A stretch of 64,000 bases of DNA from Clarkia xantiana subsp. parviflora (Eukaryota > Streptophyta > Magnoliopsida > Myrtales > Onagraceae), in assembly GCA_036873135.1 (NCBI GenBank), contig JAPTYO010000001.1:45966774-46030773 (forward strand). The letters run 5' to 3'. Both the position numbers and the translations under genes were made by a program. The notes below the pieces were generated by a model that saw nothing but the letters and a program-made list of their open reading frames with translations, did not search any database and was not told the DNA's origin. Shown piece after piece: positions 48,201-61,224 of this stretch. Within the stretch, counting starts at the first letter, position 1. Each line of letters starts with the position of its first letter.

Positions 48201-51200
48201 TATTTCTCTCTCTAAAAAGAAAATTATCTTATATTCTTGACCTCTCCACCATTCAGGTTGTAAGTGTCTTAAAAGTGTGTTAATAGAGTTTTAAGTGTAT
48301 ACCGAATGCTTTCACTTAAAAATTCGAATTTATTGACTAATATGTTAAAACGTACGTCTTATTCTCTTACACAGGTTAGAGACGACCAATGGTGGCGTGC
48401 CCTCTCGACAGGCTACATCACCCAATGGGCCGCCATGTACCCTCAAAAGATCGACACTCTATTCTACGCCCACTCCATTAACGACGTCAAATCCCTAGCT
48501 CCACTTCTAGAGAAGTTCCGCACCACTGCCGGAAAAAAGGCGTACATTGTCGTCTCTGGCGGGACATTTTGCCCGTGCGAGGACGCGGTTGCCGCCCTCA
48601 AATGGCCAAAATCGGTGTGCATGGAGAGGAGGTTTAAGATATTTGACATAGGAGTAGGAGCAATTATGGGGAACTCGAACTCGGAGGTGCCGGTTGTACA
48701 AGCGGTGTACTCGAGCATGAAGGGGCTTATTAAGATTCATAACCCGAGTGTTGTGATCACCGCGGCGGATATTGACCCGGATGTGAGGAAAGCGTTGACG
48801 ATGGCTACGGAGACTAATACCGGTAACACAACGTTGGTTCTATTGCCAAGGGTGTCTATCCCTAAAGTTCTATGGATGGCTGATTTGAGAAGCACTGCAT
48901 TGCCAAGTAAGTTATACTCTTGAATTGTGGCATTCCTATAGAAATGATCCATCCATTTTTACCATGGTTAATAACAAAATTACTTCATGAACTTTGACCA
49001 ATCTATAATTTACTATCTGAACTTTAATTTTTTATAATTGGTTATCTTGAATTTTTAATTTCCGAACATATTGCTACATATGTTTCAATTAACGTCAAAC
49101 TGGACATAAAATGAACAATTGGACAGATGTAGCAATATGCTCGAAAATTAAAAATTCGGGTAACCAATTTTAAAAATTTAAAATTCAGATAGCAAATTGT
49201 ATATTGATCAAAATTCAGCTATCTGAATTGTAACTTAAAATTCTGCAATGATCGGTTTTTTTTAGGGTTAAAGGTACTTTTGGTACAACATATTTGACCG
49301 AATGTGGTTTTTGGTACAATATGTATTTTTTGTATAGTTTTGGTACCATACATTTGCACTTTCTAAACTTTTATAAATCCGTAATTGATCGTTAGTTTTG
49401 GTCGTTAAATGACACGTGCAAATTACTTGACCCACCCTAAACTTTTGATTTTATTCAATTTAGTCCATCAAGTAAATACTTAACTTTTATTTTGTTTAAT
49501 TTAGTCGTAATTCTATACTCTCATACCTGCAGATTGGAACCGGATGCGTATTTCTATTAACATAATCACCCAAAATCGAGCAACATCACTGAAGAGGCTA
49601 CTGGATTCCCTCTCCAATGCATACTACCTCGGAGACGACGTGCCCATCAGCTTCAACATGGACAGCAAGGTAGATGAAGCCACTATCAAGCTAGTCAACT
49701 CCTTCAACTGGCCTCACGGCGCCAAGACCCTCCGCCGTCGGATCATCCAAGGAGGCCTAATCCGAGCCGTTAGCGAGAGTTGGTACCCTGCAAACGACGA
49801 CGATTACGGTCTATTACTAGAAGACGATATCGAGGTCTCCCCTTATTATTATCTTTGGATCAAATACGTCCTCCTCGCCTACCACTATGATCCGCAGGTA
49901 TATATCCTAACTTTAACCAATGTGTATTTTTTTTATTTAAAAAATATAATTATTCTCCATTTATCGGTTAAAAGCAATGTTATCAGATTAAGACCGGGTC
50001 GGCGGTTTGATTGGAAATAGGACCCTTAGCCGGTTTGATCTAGTGAAATGATCAGTAAGTAGGTGAATCCGATTGGTTTTGAACGTACCAATCGAGTTGC
50101 CGGTCTGTCTATTTACGTCCGAAAAAAAAAAAATCGGTAAAAAAAATCAGTAAGTACTTGACTATTTTTGTTTGTCAATATTGGGTCATTTTTATTATCA
50201 TTAGGTCTTATTTTGCAAATATTAGGATTTTTTACTTAAAGTGATTGAGTTAGTCTATATATTTTATTTAATTAAGCTAATTAGGATGATCTTTTGGCCA
50301 ATAAAAAAATTAGGATGAGCAACGAACACTATAAGAAAATTGGTAATTTGTGACATTTTTTTGCAAGGGAAATAAACTCTTACAAATTATAACAATTTTT
50401 AAGGAATTTATTATGTTTTGAAGAAAATTTCTTATGAAACTTAAAATTTCGTAAGGGGGTTTTCTACTGAAGTTTTAGCCAAGTTTTTTTTTTTTTAATT
50501 AAAAATCTTTCATTTAGAAAATTTTTGAATGTTGTATTTTGTAAAAGATTTTCTCCACCACTTACAAATAAGGTTATACGTCTCTCACAAATAAATATAT
50601 CACAAATGACTAGATTTTATAGTGAAACTATTAATTTGTAATGTAATAGGTAAACTGCCGGTCTAATCGAGTCCGATTGAACCAAAAAATGAACAATCGG
50701 ACGGTTTGGAATTCAATCCGGTTCTAATAATTATTTTTCTCAGCCTAAAGTTTTTTTTTTTATATTAATAATTATTACTTGTCTATAGTTAATTCTAGTT
50801 ACATGAACAAAAGTTGTAACTTCGACTCTGCAGGTATCACTTCCGGAGCTATCTTCCATCTCCCTCTACACTCCTCGAATAGTCGAAGTCGTCAAGGAGA
50901 GACCGAAATGGAACCCTACCGACTTCTTCAAGAACATCCACCCGCACACGCCTTACCTCCACCAACTACCCTGCAGTTGGGGGGCGGTGTTCTTCCCCAA
51001 ACTCTGGCGGGAATTTTACGTGTACATGAACATGCGGTTCACCGAGGACGCTAAATCGAACCCGGTCCAAATCCCCAAGTCCCGAACCAACGGCTGGCAG
51101 GCATCCTGGAAAAAATTCCTAATAGACTTGATGTACCTTAGGGGCTACGTAAGCATCTACCCTAACTTCCCGAACCAAGCCAGCTTCTCGACGAACCATA

Positions 51201-51490
51201 TGGAACCCGGGGCGCATATTAGCGCCAAGGACAATGTGGTCAAACATGATAAGACCGATTTCGAGGTTCCGCTGTTAATGGAGGATTTTAGGAATTTCTT
51301 ACCGGCTGGGAAACTGCCGGCTGCTTCGAAACTACCGTCGCTCAATCTGTTTAACCAGCCGCTTTCGTTGAAAGGACTCAAGGCCGCCGGAGCGAAGTTA
51401 GGGCAAGATGTGTTGAGATGTGATAATAGAACTGAGATCGTCGCGGTTAATCACCAGACTGGTCTTCCGGCGAGGTGCGCCAAGTTCTGA
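45272..51490 (+). CDS. Type II membrane protein with two GT2-like domains
   Basis: Six exons: 45272-45793, 47049-47647, 47967-48105, 48375-48906, 49533-49897, 50834-51490. All junctions are in frame, for 937 residues. A short cytosolic N-terminus (Pro-rich PKPPPPLQRP) is followed by one transmembrane helix at about 45-67 (LVTVLTFLQFTFAVYATFLL), so a Golgi/ER type II protein is likely. The first glycosyltransferase-A-like part begins KITVILNHFKRKTLCAQLDS and has the DxD-like VYILDDDMIPG (Asp 267-269) and GEDLHLS. The second begins MRISINIITQNRATSLKRLL and has LLLEDDIEVSP (about 695). It resembles plant 'glycosyltransferase family protein 2' genes of unknown acceptor. Exon 1 has a strong ATG context (GAAATGGGC). 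Exons are GC-rich relative to introns. I cannot say which sugar or substrate it uses. Confidence 0.85.
46430..46690. repeat. Imperfect repeats with TCACGTGAAA words in GT2-like intron 1
   Basis: A segment of the form GAAATATTTTCTAACxCTCA followed by TCACGTGAAACTTG recurs three to four times. The CACGTG core is a G-box/E-box sequence. Whether this is functional or just repeat decay is unknown. Confidence 0.55.
48955..49245. mobile_element. Fold-back MITE in GT2-like intron 4
   Basis: The left arm (CTTTGACCAATCTATAATTT, CTATCTGAACTTTAA, ATTGGTTATCTTGAATTTTT, CGAACATATTGCTACAT) is repeated inverted in the right arm (GTAGCAATATGCTCG, AAAAATTCGGGTAACCAATT, AAATTCAGATAGC, AATTGTATATTGATCAAA). The arms are about 120 bp. 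It is followed near 49260-49420 by a fragment of the GGTACCA family seen at 11475-12650. Confidence 0.65.
50327..50624. mobile_element. CACTA-type MITE in GT2-like intron 5
   Basis: The left terminus CACTATAAGAAAATTGGTAA and the right terminus, read inward, CACTATAAAATCTAGTCATT both start CACTA. Near each end the word TTTGTGAC/TTTGTGAT recurs. It is 298 bp and non-coding. Flanking triplets are GAA and AAA, close to the 3-bp duplication CACTA elements make. AACCGG-rich sequences at about 49985-50110 and 50650-50730 flank it and may be an older split MITE. Confidence 0.7.
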
Positions 51491-52910
51491 AACGGGTGAT
51501 TAGTTAGTTGGGCTTGGGAGGAACTAATTCTTTTCTTCTTTCGGTGGTGAATGGTGATAGGGTTTATGTTTCTCCGTAAAATATAATCTCTCCAACAATG
51601 ACTTTTCGAATGATTTTTGGAGCAAATCTGGATATTTCTTTAGAGCAAGGATTGTATGCAAACAATCAATATACAAATGTTTGGGCACAAATATAAAACT
51701 TTTAAGAGACTAAATTGAGAATAATTACTATTATTATGATTAAAATATATATCATCAAAATTGATGGAACAATTGAGATTGACCACCAGCTCCATCCATT
51801 AAGTATTAGAGATTTGGGGTGACAATTCATGCCGTGTCATGGTCGTGCAAAAAAAAATCATCTCTACATTTATGTCGTATCACCAAATTAACGTGCCAGT
51901 TGTGACATGCATATAACGTAATAGTTATTCTATTAGAAAAATCGATGAGACAAATATATTTTTACACTTTTATCTCTTAAAAAATTTACAAATATAACTA
52001 AATAATCTAAAATAAACCAACTCCGTAATTTGACAAATTAATTAAAAATAAATCCAATTGGAACTGATCAAGTTGTATCAAACCTGTTTGGAACCGGTTT
52101 TAAATTGGTTCGAATTAGTTCCAACCGACATTTTACTATTCTTATCTTGCTGAAAATCTAATAACTTAATTTAATAAATTGCATTTCTAGCATAATGTAT
52201 AGTAATTCTTTCAAATCCAGTTCAAAGATGTAAATTTAGTCAGTTTATCAATTTTATTTGTCAATGAATCAATTTTTATTAACACTTAACATTACTTAGA
52301 TGATAGTTGCACTGTATACTAAATAAATATATCTTAATAACTTTTTGAATTGACGATGGCTGAAAAATAATAGTTTTTTGAATAAAAATAAAAAAGATGA
52401 GGAGTAGAGGCTGCCTAGAGCGACCGTATCGTCCCATGCAGATTATAAATTAGGAAGATTTAGTGAGGAGAAAATAATGAATTTCGGCTAAAAGAAAAGA
52501 AAATAATAAGTTTAATTTCAACTTTGGTTAAAATTAAAATTGTCTAATTATAATTACTATATAGGGTAGGATATCTGTTGAGTAACATAGCATGATTGAT
52601 GCTTTCACGTTAAGGGGCTTCACCGATACGTCCATTCATGAAGTGAGATCACTGTATGAATGATTATGCATGGGTTCATAGATATGATCCTAAATTGAAT
52701 TGACTAGTTATATGTCGATGATGATTTTATGGAATCTAATGCCAGAATCGTTCCAACTTCTTTTCATCTTTGTTATGAATTGATAGGGATTCTATCAAAG
52801 TGCTCGATAACAGAGTCTGGATTTGGAGTAGCATAGCTCTTTCGGAATCCAGATCCTGCCCAATTCATTTGATTAGGGCTGACCTGGACCTGGGCGCGAC
52901 AACGATAACT
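51491..52910. other. Spacer between GT2-like gene and first DUF707 gene
   Basis: The first part is probably the GT2-like gene's 3' UTR. The last few hundred bases before 52911 should hold the DUF707 promoter. No other gene or clear element was seen. Confidence 0.45.
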
Positions 52911-55802
52911 ATGAGAAAGACACAACGCAGGTTTTTCTGTTGATGTTTGAGCGAAATTTGAATGTTGTCCGTCAATATTTCCTTAGATCTTCGTCTTGAG
53001 CTATCAATTTCTTATGAACTTCATTTCTGTTTTAATTTTCTTCTCGAGTCTTATAAAAATGTATATATGTTTCTTCTTTCCTAAGGATCTGCTCTCTTGA
53101 TGCAGTGGTGGAGCCGCAAAAAAGTCGAATGATAGTGCTAGGATAATTATCACGGCCATTGTTGGAATTGTTTTTGGATTCTTTGTTGGGGTTTCATTTC
53201 CATTACTTTCTTTGCCAGAGGTATAGTATAGTTACGTCTATCACTGTCTATGTATTGATGCTACACCACACCATTATGCAGTGACTTGAAAACTTGCAGC
53301 TTAACATAACCACAAGTATCATGTCATCTCTTGAATTAATCGGTGATGAAAGTAGAGCTGCCCGAAGCCAAGACTCCGGAACTCCTGGTGACATCCCTAA
53401 GGTATGATTGTAGTTTTACTTTTATCTCCATTGTGCAATTGGAGATTGAGGTGGATTCGGTATTGTAATTGGTATTTTTGTTTTTGTTTGCGAAACAGAT
53501 ATACGTTCCAACAAATCCACACGGTGCTGAGTCTCTACCTCCTGATATTATTGCACCAGAAACAGATTTATATTTGCGCAGATTATGGGGTGAACCTAGC
53601 GAGGTATGTTTCCTCTGTAATGAGTAGATTGCATTCATTGGTGAACTGGGTTTGGTGTGAATATTTAATACTTGAAGTAACACAATGCATGTTAGGACAA
53701 TAATTTTGTTACTGAATTGCATGTAAGATGCAATCTTAGTATGATTTACTGGAAAGGAATTAGTTCTGCTCGTTTATTTGTGCCGTAGGGAATCCTTACC
53801 CAGCTCTTGGTTAAATCTACAGGATCTGAGGAGAAAACCAAAGTACTTGGTGGCTTTTACAGTTGGTTATGAACAGAGATATAACATTAATGCGGCAATT
53901 AGAAAGGTTTTTCAGACTCTTTTTTCTTCAGTCTAGATACATCCAACTAAGTTTAGATCACTAATTCAATTTTGAAAATTTGGCAGTTCTCTGAGGATTT
54001 TACCATTGTGCTTTTCCACTATGATGGTCGTTCCAGTGAATGGGATGAGTTTTATTGGTCGAGGAAAGCAATCCATGTTAGTGTCAGAAAGCAAACAAAA
54101 TGGTGAAGTTTCTGCTTTCTCTAGTATTGTTCTTCTACAACTTCTTAGATTATTACTGCTAAATTTGATTTATGTATCTGACGTAGTATAGCTTTTATCT
54201 CCGTACTTGAAGTGGACCTAATACGGGATACCTAATGGGATGTGGTATTTCAAACTTCAAAGTCCTCTCATGTGTTTGGCTTTCCTTTTGCAGGTGGTTT
54301 GCAAAAAGGTTTCTGCATCCTGACATAGTTGCTGCTTATGATTACGTATTCATATGGGATGAAGATCTTGGACTTGAACACTTTGATGCAGAGAAGTAAG
54401 TCTTTTCAACGAGAATCATGTCGTTTCAAAACAGTCATTTTTCTTTAATGTTCTTATCCCGTGCAACATATCAGATATATTCAGGTGGTCAAGAAGTATG
54501 GTCTGGAGATTTCTCAGCCAGGTCTTGAACCAAATAATGGACTTACATGGCAGATGACTAAAAGAAGGGGCGATAGAGAAGTTCACATGTACTCACTCAC
54601 GCTGTTGGAACTTTTTGAATTTCATGTTTTTGGAATCTTTTTCCTCAACATTTTATGCTAAAATATAAAAATCAGGGATACAGAGGAGAAACCAGGCTGG
54701 TGTAGTCATCCACGTTTACCCCCATGCGCAGCGTACTCTCTATCTCTCTCTCTGCAGAAAAAAGTTGTCAGATTTATCTTTTCAGTTCTCATGTTGATCT
54801 AGCTAAGTATATATCTGGTTAGGTTTGTGGAAGTCATGGCTCCAGTGTTTTCTCGAGAAGCTTGGCGCTGTGTATGGCATATGATTCAGGTACTTTCTAC
54901 ATTCTACCCCATCAGTGACACAGATGACTCAATTTTAGTTATGATACTGTGAACAGCTAATCTTTTTGTTCCTTTTTAATCCACACTTGTAGAATGATTT
55001 GGTTCATGGATGGGGATTGGACTTTGCTCTTAGAAGATGTGTAGCGGTATCATCTCCTTCGACTTGCACTTCTGTGGTTACTATTTAGGAACAGACAAGT
55101 TTGCAATTTGTCAACTAAACAAACTTAACGAACTTCTGATTGCTATTTTACCATAACTACTAGCTGCTCAAAATATGTCAGGAATTGTACCTTATCCTAA
55201 TCAGGTATGAAATTTGTTTGTTCAGCCCGCACATGAAAAAATTGGAGTTGTTGATTCACAGTGGATTGTTCATCACGTAATTTCTTCTCTAGGGAGCCAG
55301 GTGTGTTGTCTCTCTGTATTATGTATGGACAATCTGTAATACTTACTATATAGTAACTTTAAGCAGATAGTTCTTACTTCCCTGAGATATTGTGAGCTCC
55401 TTGGTGACATTCTCATTTCTTCTTTTTGTGCTAACACAATTGTGCATGAATTCTAAAAATTTCAGGGCGAGCCGGAGAATGGCAAAGCTCCATGGGAAGG
55501 GGTAAGTAGTCAATGAAGTTTGGCAAGAAATAGTAGTTTCTTTAGCTTGGTCATATTGTATCCTCATGGTTGAAAGTGGAAGTTACTGCATTAGTCATTG
55601 CTTTCTTTAGCAAGAAATAGTAGTTTCTTTATCTGTCTAACATGTCAGGCCTAGGCCTAGAATAATCTCCACTCGCACACTCAGCAGTATGATCAACTTT
55701 TAATGAAATAGTATGTAATTGCAGGTGAGAACAAGATGCCGGAAAGAGTGGTCTATGTTTCAAGAGCGCCTCGCCAATGCAGACAAGGCTTATTTAGGTT
55801 AA
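52911..55802 (+). CDS. DUF707 family protein, copy 1
   Basis: Fourteen exons: 52911-52930, 53106-53220, 53300-53401, 53499-53603, 53823-53906, 53987-54102, 54294-54395, 54475-54588, 54676-54732, 54823-54889, 54993-55046, 55226-55300, 55466-55501, 55725-55802. In frame, 374 residues. A tiny first exon encodes MRKTQR plus part of Ser, then GGAAKKSNDS leads into a transmembrane helix (IIITAIVGIVFGFFVGVSF). The DUF707 domain follows: IYVPTNPHGAESLPPDI, YLRRLWGEPSEDL, KPKYLVAFTVGYEQRYNINA, VLFHYDGRSSEWDEF, the DxD-like FIWDEDLGLEHFDAEKY, ISQPGLEPNNGLTWQMTKRR, EVMAPVFSREAWRCVWHMIQ, NDLVHGWGLDFALRRC, IGVVDSQWIVHH, GKAPWEGVRTRCRKEW. Plant proteins of this type are annotated 'lysine ketoglutarate reductase trans-splicing related', but no enzyme role is proven. 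Fold and DxD suggest a Golgi glycosyltransferase-like enzyme (inference). Confidence 0.92.
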
Positions 55803-57297
55803 TAAAGTAAAAAAGTGTGTCAATGGATTTCTGGTTGAAATCTAATGATGGTTCGATTATTAATTATAGCTTTGAATTTTGATCAATCAATCAGTAACTA
55901 GCTAGCTAGCTGACGTGGATGCTCATTTCACTGAGCTCTGCATGGTCTTCTCATCTGTATGTATGTATGTGTATGTATGTATAGATACTATCATCAGTAA
56001 GGTAGTATTACTAGTAATACAAGGTTTTGATTGATGATAGCTCTAATGTGCTACGTTTGTATCCAACCCAGCCGTTTAGATTCTTTTGTTAGAAATTAGA
56101 ATTGTGGTGTACCAAGTAAAATATGATGTCGTACCTACTGCAAGCTCATAATATATGCAGTTAACATTAATGTGCGTTTGTTTGCAGAAATACGTAAGAA
56201 ATATAAATTGAAAATCATGAAAAAGATGTTTGGCTGCAAATAAGTTTAGAATAAGAATCTAAATTTCACATTTACAATAAATGTTTATTATTGACATTCT
56301 CCTAAGAAATTGATAATTCAATTTCATATTCCCTATTTCTTATCCAATTTAGCAAACATATCGTAAAAGAAAAATATTACTATTTTCTTTATCCGGATAT
56401 CTTAATAATAAAGATTCAATAGTAGGAAAACAAAAACTAATTTCAATATTAAAAAGGAATAGTTTCTTAAATATGTTTCGGAAAATCTCGTTGGGGTTTT
56501 AGTTAACATAAAAAAAGTGAACAATAATAATAAAATATAAAAAAAAAACAAGTTACTGGATTGCATTAATAAATTAAAATTGGATGCTTAATTATACAAA
56601 CTGGTGCAAACAATACATAAATGTGAATCCGAAGAACACTTGCCACATGTCTTACCGCGGCTATTAGTCGGACTTGTCATGATCACGTACTCGACAAAAA
56701 AAAAAAAAGCATTACAAGCGCATTTTTTTTATATATTCTAGAATGAGTCTCATCTGAAGAGTAGCATCCGTAACATATTTATCATTCGATATTACTGAAT
56801 CAATTTTCACCCATTATACAAAATTCCATGTGAAAGGTCGGACCGATTTCAGTCCCATTGTCACTGATCATCTTAAAAGACTAGCTAAGCATCATCGGCT
56901 TGGTCAGCTTTTATATGACCTAACACTATGTTGACTCATCAAAGAGCGCTTTTTAGCTTTCTTCAAAATTTGGTTCATACTGTTCGACAGGTTCCCATGC
57001 ATCAAAAAAAGAAAATTATTTTAGGTGCCAATTTGTAAAACTTGAAAACTCTGGTGTAATTTGAAAATAGTTGAAACATATATAATTGGTTATTCAGTTT
57101 TATGTGTAGAACTAAATCAGTTTCTTGTGCCAGAATCCTGCTAATTTGTGTAATTATAATTCATTCATTTTTGTTATCAATAAACTTATTATGGCAGGAT
57201 CTAAATTTGGAATAATATTTGTAACAGATCTTGTCTTCTAAGTCTAACACGATTTATATTATTCGCCCAAGTTTTTGAGCAAAACACAACAATTACC
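55803..57297. other. Spacer between the tandem DUF707 genes
   Basis: About 1.5 kb containing the 3' UTR of copy 1, (GCTA)n and (ATGT)n runs near 55896-55990, and presumably the copy 2 promoter. No further gene was seen. Confidence 0.5.
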
Positions 57298-60136
57298 ATG
57301 GTGATAACACGTCGGAGGTTTGTCTTGTCTTGTCTTATGATGTCTACAATAATAATAATAAGTTAATTAATTAATTAGCATTCTTTCTTTGTGATGATGC
57401 AGCGGATCCCTTAAGAAAGCAAATGATATAACTAGGCTTATTATGACGGCTATTATCGGAATTGTTTTCGGATTCTTTGTCGGAGTCTCTTTTCCATCCA
57501 TTTTTTTGACCAAGGTAATTTACTATTGTATTATGAGTTATTTGTCAAAAAAAAAAGCTACCCAAACTTTGCACACTTCATAAAAAAGTTATCCAAATTA
57601 TATTTTTATTATCAATTTTGCTACATATACTTTCACAACTGGAGCTAAATTGATTTTGGCCGTTAAACATGGACGGAAGTTGCAATACATGCCCAAAAGC
57701 TACGTAGTATTTCTGATTTTTTTTTTCTTTTCTCTTAAAAAACACGTATTTTCAATGGATTGAGGTTGATGTAGAATTCTGCCCGGTTACAGTTCTCCTG
57801 TCTCACTCTTTCTGTTTCAAATTGTGCCTCACCGTTATCATTTTGACACGTATTTTGGGTGTAATTAATTTTATGATTTTTTTTCTTCTAAAACCCTATT
57901 AGATTGGTGAACCCTATAGAAAAATATTAAATATAAAAAAACGTGTCAAGATTTACAGAAGTGAGGCAGGAGATCTGAATTTGTCTGACCCACCTTTAAA
58001 AGTACAAGTAGTATATTTTTGAATTAATCAAAATTCGAATGTAAAGTATAGATAAAGTTCCAACAATTTCTTTTTTTTTTTTAATTAACCTTATAGTATA
58101 TATAAGCTCCAATATTGCCAACCATCTCTCACCAAGAAATCATTGTGCAATTAATGTATAGTGATAGTGAACTTTCTGAATTGAAGTTGCAGCTTAGCTT
58201 AACCAGTAGAACTGCATTATCTCGCACAGCCATCCGAAATAAAGCCTCAGGAACTCAAAGTGACACTAATAAGGTATCTATATATGTAATTGTAATCACT
58301 ACTCTAAATTTGTTAAGTATATTATAAGTAAAAACGCGATAATCACCTGTCAATTCAAATATATGAGAGTTATGATGGAATATTGATTATGTATGTGTGA
58401 TTGGTTCTGGGACTGTTTATTTGACAACAGATATACGTGGCGACAAATCCTCATGGAGCTGAATCATTACCTCCTAATATAGTTGTATCAGAAACCGATT
58501 ATTACTTGAGGAGATTATGGGGTGAACCCAGTGAGGTATATATATATATATATTATGTGCATGATTACTGAATTATTATATATTGTCACTCTCACTTTGA
58601 ATGATAGTTAAGCATACATACAAATATATATATATATACAGGACCTGAGGAGACAACCAAAGTACTTGGTTACATTTACGGTTGGTTTTGAGCAGAGGTA
58701 CAACATCAATGCAGCTATTAAAAAGGTACATATCTAGCTAATCTAATTTAGAAATATAATTCTTTTCGGTTAATTAAATTAGATAGTGATACATGTGAAA
58801 TTCGTGATTCTAAAGTTTGAAATCAATTACAGAGCTTGAGTATTATTGTGACACGTGATACAATCGGCGATTTTGAACTTTAAAAATGCACTAAAATAAC
58901 TTATAATCATTAGAAAATATTCTATAATTACAGAATATTTGCAGAAAGCGTCAATCAATAATAGTTGGGTTAATATATTTGTAAAATTGATTGATGCAGT
59001 TCTCGGAGGATTTTAGCATTGTGCTATTCCACTACGATGGACGGGCCAACGAATGGGATGAGTTTGAGTGGTCAAAGAGTGCCATCCACATCACTGTCAC
59101 AAAGCAAACTAAATGGTATGTCATTACTTATATGCAGGTTCTAGCTAGTAGCTAACTAGAGCCGAGAATCGGTCGGATAATAAAATCACGGTTAAGAATC
59201 TAAAAACAGTCACAGATTTTATTAATGTTGAAATTTGATATATCAGTATTAAAATGTTAATATGAACAGCCATATATAATGGCGCAGCGATAATTGCTTA
59301 AATTTTTTTTTATAATTTTGGTTTGGTGGTGAAGGTGGTATGCAAAGAGGTTTCTGCATCCGGATGTGGTTGGTGCCTACGAGTATATATTTATATGGGA
59401 TGAAGATTTTGGTGTTGATCACTTCAATGCACAAAGGTACGTACCCTAATTAATTAATTAATTAATCAATTAGCTAGCTAGTGTGTTCAAATTCCATGTC
59501 TTAATTAATTAGTAATAATTTGTGGATGCATGTATCCATGTAGATACATTGAGTTGGTGAAGAAGCATGGATTGGAGATTTCTCAGCCGGGTGTTGAAGG
59601 ACATGGAACATGGCAGATGACTAAGAGAAGACCCAATACAGAAGTTCATATGTATGTACTATATATATATATATTTAATTTATATATTGTGTTTCCCGCA
59701 TGATGGTGATATGCGGCACCCAACACTAATAGGATACATATTTCATATCTAAACTAATCGTTACTCACACTAGATCAACTCATAATGAGTAAAATGTTGA
59801 CCGATAATACTTTTTCGTTTTCAGGTCTTAGTAGGATTTAAACCCATGACCTCTTAATTATGGGATAACGTGTTGAACCCTAAATCATATATATATATAT
59901 TACCATTTTGTTTGCATTTAATTAACATTTGTACTTAATTTAGCCTCTGTTAACTTTCATAATATAATCTTACAAATTAAATGCGTTTGCTATGAAAAAT
60001 AGGGATACAGAAGAGAAACCAGGGTGGTGCAGTGATCCGCATTTGCCTCCATGCGCAGGGTACGTACTCTCTTTGTGCACAAATCAAGTAATTGATTGAT
60101 TGGTCACATTAATTAATTAATTATGATGTTATAAAT

Positions 60137-60172
<36 letters not shown>

Positions 60173-61181
60173 GGTTTAATTAGGTTTGTAGAAATCATGG
60201 CTCCAGTTTTTTCTCGAAAAGCTTGGCGTTGTGTATGGTATATGATTCAGGTACTGTATATATATATCATTGGTTAATTCAGAAAATTACTGTATAATGG
60301 GAGTTGAGTATATATATGTTTTTAGAAAGTATTTTCAACTGAAAGACGGTATTATATATATATACATGTAGAATGATTTAGTTCATGGATGGGGATTGGA
60401 TTTTGCTCTTAGAAGATGTGTAGAGGTAACATTCTATATTATTTGTCTCCAATTATTAATTAGTCTTTATATTTTCTCATTAAGCTGTTAATTACATTAA
60501 TTAATTAACAAAGAATTATGTTGTTGATGCAGGCAGCACATGAACAAATTGGGGTTGTGGATTCAGAATGGATTCTTCATCAAGCTATTCCTTCTCTGGG
60601 AAGTCAGGTAATTAGTATGTGAACTTGTGGTTTAACATTTCTTATTATATTTGGTAATTATTAAATTTATTTGTAAGGGATCGATTTTCTTCATAATTTC
60701 CAACATTTCTAGTAAATCTTTTTATTAGAAATCAATCATTTAAAAATTCTTAGAATATATTTGTAAAGAATTTTCAGTATGCATATCATAGCTGTGAGGA
60801 GGCTGATTTGATGTCTCTATAATTTCAGGGTGAGGCCAAGGATGGGAAAGCTCCATGGGAGGGGGTAAGTAAGTAGTTGTAATTAGGTTAAAATTACAGT
60901 TACTTCCTTTTTTAAAACTTGTTATATTATAATACGGATTAATTGTAGTTTGCATTTTGTTATTTCCGTCTAATTAATTTGTTGTGAAATGGTGACGAAA
61001 ATATACACATGTAATCAAAATTCAGTTAATAAATTGTAAATTTCTCCTAACAAAACAAAATAACTAATTTCAGGTGAGAGAAAGATGCTGGAAGGAATGG
61101 TCAATGTTTCAAGATCGTCTCAACAATGCAGACAAGGCTTATTTAGCTGCTCATCATAATCACCAAGCAACTAAGGAATGA
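57298..61181 (+). CDS. DUF707 family protein, copy 2 (tandem duplicate)
   Basis: Fourteen exons with the same phases as copy 1: 57298-57317, 57403-57514, 58193-58273, 58431-58535, 58642-58725, 59000-59115, 59335-59436, 59544-59651, 60003-60059, 60184-60250, 60372-60425, 60533-60607, 60829-60864, 61074-61181. In frame, 374 residues. The 20-nt first exon encodes MVITRR plus part of Ser. The membrane helix is LIMTAIIGIVFGFFVGVSFP. Key motifs are kept (YLRRLWGEPSEDL, FHYDGRANEWDEF, FIWDEDFGVDHF, NDLVHGWGLDFALRRCVE, GKAPWEGVRERCWKEW). Differences from copy 1: exon 3 is 21 nt shorter, GLEPNNGLTWQ becomes GVEGHGTWQ, and the C-terminus extends to AAHHNHQATKE. Introns are longer and more repeat-rich. 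No disabling change was seen, so it is probably a functional paralogue. Confidence 0.9.
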
Positions 61182-61223
61182 TTATTCATATTAATTTTTA
61201 TAATCTAATTAATTATGATTAAT

Positions 61224-61224
<1 letters not shown>

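Noticed and set aside
49544..50020. Longer reading of GT2-like exon 5 into its intron
   Set aside because: A canonical donor at 49898 restores the frame to the next exon. The extra residues are intronic.
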